Positions 57,096 through 64,000 of a stretch of 64,000 nucleotides of DNA are shown here, piece by piece. The notes under the pieces are model-generated. The model was not told where the DNA came from. It worked only from the letters and a program-made list of their open reading frames with translations, and ran no database searches. The stretch spans positions 372,001 through 436,000 of the forward strand of contig JASANH010000212.1 of NCBI GenBank assembly GCA_030248295.1. The letters run 5' to 3'. Every line of letters starts with the position of its first letter. Within the stretch, counting starts at the first letter, position 1. The stretch is from Mesodorylaimus sp. YZB2_4. Its lineage: Eukaryota; Nematoda; Enoplea; Dorylaimida; Dorylaimidae. Made by a program: the position numbers and the translations under genes.

Positions 57096-57539
57096 AACAG
57101 TTATGGTGAATCGTTTTGCCTTTCTGCAGGCATTTTGTTAAATGCATTATAAGAAGTCTGATCTTTTCGAATGTGAAGAAGGTTTATGACAGCAGTGGCA
57201 ATTTGATGTTTTAGGATTTATCCTCTCTGACCCCCATGCTTTTGTTATTTTCGTGTCGGCTTGTCCTCAGAGACTTGTCAGATAGTAAAACTGAAGTGGA
57301 ACTGGATCAGTTCTTTCTAGGCTCCAAGTAGGTAGTTCAGACTTTGCACTGCACGAACCGTGCATTCCTACACTAACTACTTTGGTTGCGTGTCCGCCCC
57401 GTTTCCTGAATCCAGTGGTCTATTTGCCTCAACTCGGGTACTGCATCGCGTCAACCTGGACCTGACCTACCCGAAATTCTGTTACACGTTTGGCTTGTTG
57501 GGCCATTCCAAGATTTTTTGGATGTGCAGACAGAAATCC

Positions 57540-57715
57540 TCGTGGCCGGCCTCGTGGACTGGTGGGTTAGGTGTCTGCCTCTCACGCCAGGTGCGCAGTT
57601 ACGGGCGAGTGTTCGACTCGCGGGCCGGTAAATCATTTCGTGTAAAATGTGTCCCTCCACCCTCGAGTGCGCATAAGCGTTTAGTGATGTGGTAAAACAT
57701 GAACATGAAATAAAG
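57540..57715 (+). mobile_element. tRNA-derived SINE, family A, best preserved
   Basis: GGCCTCGTGGACTGGTGGGT (A-box region), GAGTGTTCGACTCGCGGGCC (B box), CCCTCGAGTGCGCATAAGCG body and an AACATGAACATGAAATAAAG tail. Confidence 0.8.
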
Positions 57716-60700
57716 TGTGAAATTCAAAATTTGGGCGAGGTCGAGCTAAAAATATTCCAGCACTGGATGGTGTTGGCAAACGGCTGACTGATCCCATCCC
57801 GCATTGGATGATCCGTCCAAAAAACGAAAAATGAATTCTCAGCATGGATTGCACCCTCATCAGACTGTTCTGCTCCCTCACTAATGTTGTCCATCATGCT
57901 TCCCCCCCCCCACCCCCCGAGGTTCAGGAAAACCACGTAGAGCCTAAAGCAGGGAGAAACAGAATATCCACATTATGGCATGCCAAATAAATGATTTAGT
58001 CAGCGAGAGCGCATTAAATTTAAATTGCCGATTCGGCCGATCGAGCAGTTGAGTCATCGATCCTTTCTTCAGAAAGGTGCGGCTGGATAGGCCGATGCTG
58101 GACTTTAGTTTACACGAACATGAAACAACAATCCTCACTTCGTAACTACCCAACTTCACCCGACTTACCCAGCGCAAACACGATAATCCAAGTCAATCTA
58201 TCCATGATTCCTGCAATTTCCGAAAGATTCTTTTTCTGGAACTTACAAAATACAAAATTATACAGAAACCACGCAGTTTCTCCGATTCACAACACTCTGT
58301 CAGAGTATAGTATGATTTGCACTAAGCAAACACGTAATTTGCTCAAAGGCTCGATAGCTCTTCTTTGTAAATCCAAATGGCAGCCATATCAGCGGGAAAA
58401 CTTGATACACTATTTGCCCGATTCTTATCTTCGAAACCGGACATTAGCCCTCAGCCCACCGGCCATTTCCCATCCGACACGAGAGGGCCATAAAGGACGA
58501 GTAGCACTATGACGAGTGAAAGACCACAAGCCCAGCCCGCAAAGTACATGGCCGAGGAAGCCGATAAAGCTTAATCGATGCGAGACGGGTCAATAAGGAT
58601 GAGCTGGTCAATTGGGCTCGGCGTGCAGGAGGCACACTTCGGCAGCCGCCAACCACAATGCAAACCTAGCAAAAATTGAGTAATACTTTTTTGGGAAGCT
58701 GTTTTTCATTTTCGAGGCTTTTCAGTTTTTAGTCATTTCTATGCCGATAGTCAAAACCTGGCTATTCTAGAAATAAACTTGCAGGGTGGAGTCGACGGCG
58801 CTACTACATACGCTGCCAATCATTGTTTTCAAATTGGGCGAAATTCAATCAAATTGTTTATTGAAGGGCGCAAAAAGATCTGGAACCAAAAAATCAGCCT
58901 ACTTATAATAATTTCTGCCTTATCAAAGCAATCTACATATTCTTGTCGTGTCGCATCTACATAGTTTCCTGCTCCCTGCCTGCGCCCATGCCAGTCTCAG
59001 GCACCCGTCACCTTACCCAGCCCGCCTACGAGGGTTGAGTCTTTTTCATCAGACCTCAGAGGTGGGGGCGCCCTTCCAGGGGGTTACCCTCCCCCCCCCC
59101 CCCCCCAAGTGCCCTATGGCACATTTTACATCACCTCCATCACGAATCCGAGCTCACTTTCTTCTTACCACTCCCACAAAATCTACTGTTTGTATTTCCA
59201 GACTAATATTCCATGAAACTGAAAGTCGTCGACTTCAACACAACACGAACACGATAACTTTGAACTCTAAATGAGAGCTAGCCTCCATTCATCTCTCCCC
59301 TTCATGCTCTCTCCCACCATATGCCACCAAAGTAAACGAAAATGCTAGTCGACCTAGTAGGCGCCACATATATCATTGCTTACACGCAAATCAAACATTT
59401 CCACGCAATCAATAAACGCATCTCGAAAAGAAAGAAAGCGATTGCTTCAAATACTCGCAATTATTGCCCGAGATTCTGGAAAGGACCAAATTTTTCAACA
59501 TTTAACGTTTCGGAGGCAGAAAATCATAATCTAAAAGAAATAACGTGGCAGATAATACAGTTCTCACAGCCAGCATTGAGCTCACAACTACAGTACATTT
59601 ATTCGCAGCTATGTTTAGCCAGTTAGCCTGTGGTTTCATATGTTCAAAGTTTCTGCTTGTATTTGTCAAGTTCAAACAATAATTCTGAATATTTTAGGGT
59701 CACTCAACAGCACATAAGTAACAGAAACTTTCCTGTCGTTGCATTCGTTTAGCATATCAAATTGAAGTTCGTTCGAAATTACGACCAGGGACCGGATTCA
59801 GGGAACCGTGTTCGGGACTAGTGAGACTTGGGACTACAGCAGAAAATGTTCCTGAGGTTTTTTAGGCGAAAAATTCCTTTTTTCCTCGATTGTCACTGTT
59901 CCAGCTCCAATGAACAAATTTCAACTGATTTACTGATTTCCAGCCTGATCAACAAGTGCACAGAAAAGACGGGTAATTCAAAATTCAAACCCGAGAATGC
60001 AGCCTCTCACAGAGTTCCCTGCTTCTGGCTCGAAAATTCCCATTTCCCCACGTTTTCCAAAGGCTTCAAGGATTCCTGAGTTTCCCAGGTTTTTTAGCAT
60101 TGTATTTTCAACCTATGCACAGTACAGCACCTCTTATTTTATTAGAAAATTTCCGAATGAATTTCTGAAAAAATGACAAGAAAGCGCGTACCACAAGCAT
60201 CAAAGCCTTAATTTCAGCCAAGTCAAAGCCTTCAAAGCCAACATTTTTTAATTTAATATTGAAAACCACCTTAAAATTTCGCCAGGAAAAAGGTAGAGTG
60301 CGCTTATTTCAGATGCGCTTGTCAAAAAAGAGTGTAAAGTGTGTAAAGCGCATGTGTATTCGTGCTCTATCGCAAGCTTTCGAGCTTTATTTGCCGCTTC
60401 ACCCAAAACTGCTCTACCAGTGTCCTGCCAAATTTTTTTGAATTGTATGCGATGTAAAATTAGGGACGGGGTAGAGATCAGATCAGATCGCCTAAGCCTG
60501 ATCTGATTGCGTGTGAGACAGGTCAGGTAGGGTCGAGTCGAGTGAGTGAGTTGTATGAGTGTTTACATGCAGTACTGAAGGCTGGATGGACAATTGGCCT
60601 GTGCTTGGAGGCCAGGGCTTGGTCAGTTAGGTCAGGTCTTGGTCAAGCCGACATACAATTTGATAGCTTTTGCTTTCTTCTTTATCTTTCTTCCTGCTGG

Positions 60701-61773
60701 ACCTGAGGTGGAGGGACTACGCCTACCCCCCCCCCTTGCCCATACTTGGATCTGAGCACAATTTTTCAGCCAGAGGTCAACAGTCTCAGAAAAGGAGGGT
60801 GATTCAAAACTTGCAACCTCCCACAGCTGTCCCTAATTTTGACCTCAAACTTCCTATTTTCCCAGGCAGCGTTCGGTCAAGATCCCGATTCCAGTCAGCA
60901 ATGCTCCTCCCGAACCCGATCCCGATGAAAAGTAGTCGGGACTCAGGACTGAATGTTGTGGAGATAGCATGTTTTTATTGCAACAGGGAACGCGACTGGT
61001 GTAAGGAAAACGCGTTGCAGGGACGATAACGGCAAGATCAAATAATGGCAAGATCGCGATCCCAAAAACAATAATCCCGAACTAACTCTATTACCAGGTT
61101 TTCCAGAGACTTTCAGATTTAATTACTTTTCCAGGTTTTCAAAGTTTTCTAGCCTTGTTCTTGTTCTAAATCAAACACTACTCGGAGCTGCAGAATACCC
61201 GCAACCTGCGTTTGGATATATGGAATTAAAATACGGATCAGTCTCCATTTGGATAAAGACGAAGTCTAAAACTGTCAAGCTGAACCAAAACCAGTGCTAT
61301 TTTGGTAGTTTAACTTTTTTGGATCTAAAAATATCCATAAAGAAAGAGTTTTCAAAAAATACCTATTTGCTTCATTTTGTGTGGTACATTTGAGGTTCCT
61401 GGCAAGCTCAAACTTCAGCCCGAAAGCTTCTGAATTTTGGAAAATTACACTGGACGAATCGAGCCCGCCCTCTACGAACAGTACGATACATATTTTTGGG
61501 ACCCTACAAACGCGGGTTTAATTCCCTCTGTAACTTGAAATCTTTTTCGCAAGAAATCTAGCAGTTCCAGCCAGATATATCAGAGTCGGACTATGAATAT
61601 TATCACCCTAAATTCTACGCTAAAAGTTCCCTACACCATAATGAATCCATTGATTATCGCCCTGGGTAAGCGCGCTAGAAATTTTCGCGACCCCCAGCCA
61701 GCATTCACAAAAATCCTTGCTCCTGCATCTTGTTTCTGCTTCAATCATTTAAGTCTGCATAAACTTCAAAAAA
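57716..61773. other. No recognised gene; low-complexity and repeat remnants
   Basis: C run at 59091-59106, the dispersed repeat at 60520-60750, GATCAGATC units at about 60478-60510. The missing 3' exons of the LOTUS gene were looked for here on the minus strand and not seen. Confidence 0.4.
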
Positions 61774-61779
61774 ACTTAC

Positions 61780-63767
61780 CACCAGGCTCTTGGTCCTCGT
61801 CGAATTGCTTGCCTTTCGGCAGCCCAAGTTTTTGACGTTCCTGAGCGGCTTGTTTTTGACATTTATACAGCGCTTTGACACGATCGTAAGGCACCGGCCT
61901 CAACCACACTTTGCCATCCGTTTTGGCCCGTCCCAAATCCACCAAGTCGCCCATCAACTCCAACGTTTTCTCCAAAGACATTCCGCAAATACGCGTCGTA
62001 TTTAATGATGCTCCGTACCGTTTCGTAAAAGCTTCTCCAAACGTGCTAATATCGACCCCGTTTCGGAACTTATTCCACAACAATTGATAAATTTGAACCC
62101 GTAAATCTTGCGGAATCGAAGCTACTGGATCATTTTTTTCACACGGCGGTGGTTTCGGCACGAACAACGTTTCTTCGCTTTCTAAAGCTTCCGCCATTTC
62201 TTGCGGCATCGATAGACCGCCGTGAGTTTGAGCTCGTACGCTATGAAAACGAGGTTTGACATCGACCGTAGCCGCACTCTTTTTGGTCAGTGTTGGAGCC
62301 AATAAACGAACGTACATTACATCGTCGGGCGAATGCATCACATCGACGTGCGGCAAATCCACAAATAATTGTTTATACGATTGAATTCCACAAGTTTTCT
62401 TCAAATAATCCGTACTCAAAGGCGCTTTCTTAACACGAGCATATTCCGTTTGAAATTGACGTATATCCAACCACTTGCCTTGTTGTTCGCGTAAAATATT
62501 ATAAATCGTTTCCCAAAGCGCCCGAGGCACTTTTACTCCTCGAGGTAATTGATGAGGCAAAATTATAGGCGCTTGATCAGGAAACTCAGCGCGCGATATG
62601 ATGGTCGATGCAGCCACGCTGCTACCGGAATCGTGTCGTTGACGTGCGGATGCAGTACCCGTACTCGAAGCATCACCACCCGTAGCTAGGTCGTTGACCA
62701 GAGCAGAAGCGTAGATTTTCGGTTTGTCTTCATTCCAATCGACACCGCTGGCGGCCATGGCAGCCGCGGCTCGCTGCGAATTGTAAGACGACACGGAACC
62801 AGTGGGCGATGAATGTTGAGGCGCGACCATACGAGGGGTGGGAAAAGCGAGCGGTTGATCAAACGTGTTCAAATTGGCAGAACCTGGTGCGCATGGGGCT
62901 CCGGAAAGAAATCCATCACGATCCAGCACTGGTGTGGTTATTGGCTTTAGAACCACCGATGAACCCATTCGAATAGATTGAGCCGCTTGACCAAGTAGAA
63001 CATTCGACGTTGGAGTCGAGCCGATGGTTGAATTTTGCGCTGGACCCTGAGCAGGAGGTAAGCAACTGGCAGCTTTTGCTAATGTTAAGTCGTTCAAACG
63101 ACGAAGAATCTCGGTTCCTGCCTGACGATCATTACGAATCGACGAAGCGAAACGAGTTAGCGTGGGTGCTTGCGTAGCTGATTGACCATTGCCACCGCCG
63201 ACCAGCATCGGTTGACTCCAAGGAGCAGTATTTGTTGAAGGCACACCGGCTATATTGCCATCATTAGCCAAAGTGGAGGCCATTCGAGGATTCGAAATTA
63301 ACCCAGTTTGCATTCGAGTCTTAACTCCAATTCGATTCGTCATTTCCAACAATCGTTCGTAGGCTGCTTGTTGCTGCCCTCCACTCATTTCCATTCGTGG
63401 ACCATTTTCCGATCGAGAAACCACAGCGAATCCTGGACCAGTTTGGAAACCCGGCGGCCGATAGGTGTTTCCGTTGCCGTTTCCATTCGATACCATAGTT
63501 TGATCCGTCCAAAAACCACCTCCTTCGCTAGTTTCGGGCGTGGATTCCGTCAAAACTTTGCCACCGAAGCGAGTCGGTACATGCACACGTTGACGATCGA
63601 TTAATGCTTCCAAATGACGAGTTGACGGATCGGAAATGGGATAGTACAAGTCCGGACGACGGTCTCGGGCTGGCATGATCAACACAACATCAGGCATACT
63701 CGCCAACAGGTCTTTCGTCGACGACATACCAAACACTTCGTATGGCATTGGGTGTTGAAATAGGTCT
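61780..63767 (-). CDS. LOTUS (OST-HTH) domain protein, TDRD5/TDRD7-like, internal exon
   Basis: One 1988-bp exon between a TTTTAG acceptor (exon starts 63767) and a GTAAGT donor (exon ends 61780), open throughout. Counting from the upstream end of the open frame, residues 15-60 look like the end of a first LOTUS domain (FQHPMPYEVFGMSS, DLLASMPDVVLI). About 424-503 is a second (RALWETIYNILREQQGKWL, CGIQSYKQLFVDLP) and 563-638 a third (DLRVQIYQLLWNKFRNGVDI, GMSLEKTLELMGDL). Between the first two is a long Gly/Asn/Ser/Gln-rich disordered stretch. Three LOTUS domains in a row are known from TDRD5/TDRD7/Tejas proteins, which act in germ granules on piRNA pathways and mRNA, and bind Vasa-type helicases or RNA. 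A Tudor domain would be expected after this exon but is not in the window. MARF1-like proteins are the alternative. Partial at both ends. Confidence 0.75.
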
Positions 63768-64000
63768 CTAAAATCGGAAAATAAGTCAGAACATGTAAGT
63801 CGCACCCACAAATGTGCATTTTAAATTCTGCAAATATGACTTTCTTAACTCAAAAAACTTTCGTAGACAACGTCTCGTCCTCGTCTACTCTTTCAGGACG
63901 TCCAGCAAATGGTTAATAAAAAAACCGAAACGCTCGCTTATTCGCACTCTAGGCAGCCACCCGAACCTTGCGGACAAAGCAGGTTTTCATTTGCATGCAG
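63768..64000. other. Intron sequence of the LOTUS gene, no exon seen
   Basis: On the minus strand upstream of the acceptor nothing resembles the first half of a LOTUS domain. Confidence 0.4.

Noticed and set aside
61593..61773. 3' exon of the LOTUS gene
   Set aside because: No acceptor followed by a plausible minus-strand coding stretch could be identified.
1..64000. CRISPR arrays, operons, bacterial genes or an integrated provirus with intact genes
   Set aside because: No spaced direct-repeat arrays, no ribosome-binding-site-led gene strings; all retroelement traces are fragmentary.

Overview
The window is animal nuclear DNA. Genes are sparse and split by short GT-AG introns. Secreted multi-domain proteins and seven-transmembrane receptors lie among tRNA-derived SINEs, LINE fragments, DNA transposons and long inverted repeats. 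Receptors resembling the arthropod/nematode myosuppressin (DMSR-like) family, GGxC cysteine-repeat proteins and a LOTUS-domain germline protein point to an ecdysozoan or similar small invertebrate (tardigrade-like or nematode-like). The species cannot be fixed from sequence alone. All functions below come from motif reading; no database search was possible.

Layout. 1-13.8 kb holds three members of a secreted family made of a C-type-lectin-like domain (CTLD) plus a PAN/apple-like C-terminal domain: a broken copy on the minus strand (1-3572), an intact 4-exon copy (8801-10374) and a copy with a nonsense codon (exons 12082-13829). A decayed Ty3/gypsy-like element lies between the first two. A fourth, intact copy sits at 41.4-42.4 kb. 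16-35 kb holds three related single-exon receptors (16113, 25043, 33914) plus the relic of another (about 32.1-32.5 kb); the upstream DNA of two of them is visibly duplicated. Between them lie a small secreted-protein ORF, a compact LTR-flanked element (22480-23117) and a LINE remnant (28.9-31.2 kb). A different receptor lies at 37364-38395, and a receptor pseudogene at about 49.8-50.3 kb.

45.7-48.8 kb is a two-exon zinc-finger gene whose 2.5 kb intron contains a Tigger/pogo-like transposon, itself carrying a LINE fragment. 54.4-56.8 kb is a minus-strand secreted cysteine-repeat protein. 61.8-63.8 kb is a large minus-strand exon with LOTUS (OST-HTH) domains, probably a TDRD5/TDRD7-like germ-granule protein, incomplete at both ends.

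Mobile DNA accounts for much of the rest: at least two SINE families (one copy with an 18-bp target duplication), a hAT element with an 8-bp target duplication, three long-armed inverted-repeat elements, and the TRIM-like element with TG...CA termini, a 4-bp target duplication and strong, apparently conserved secondary structure. The receptors and CTLD-PAN proteins look like lineage-specific gene families turning over by duplication and decay. No operon-like organisation, rRNA, CRISPR array or convincing tRNA gene is visible.
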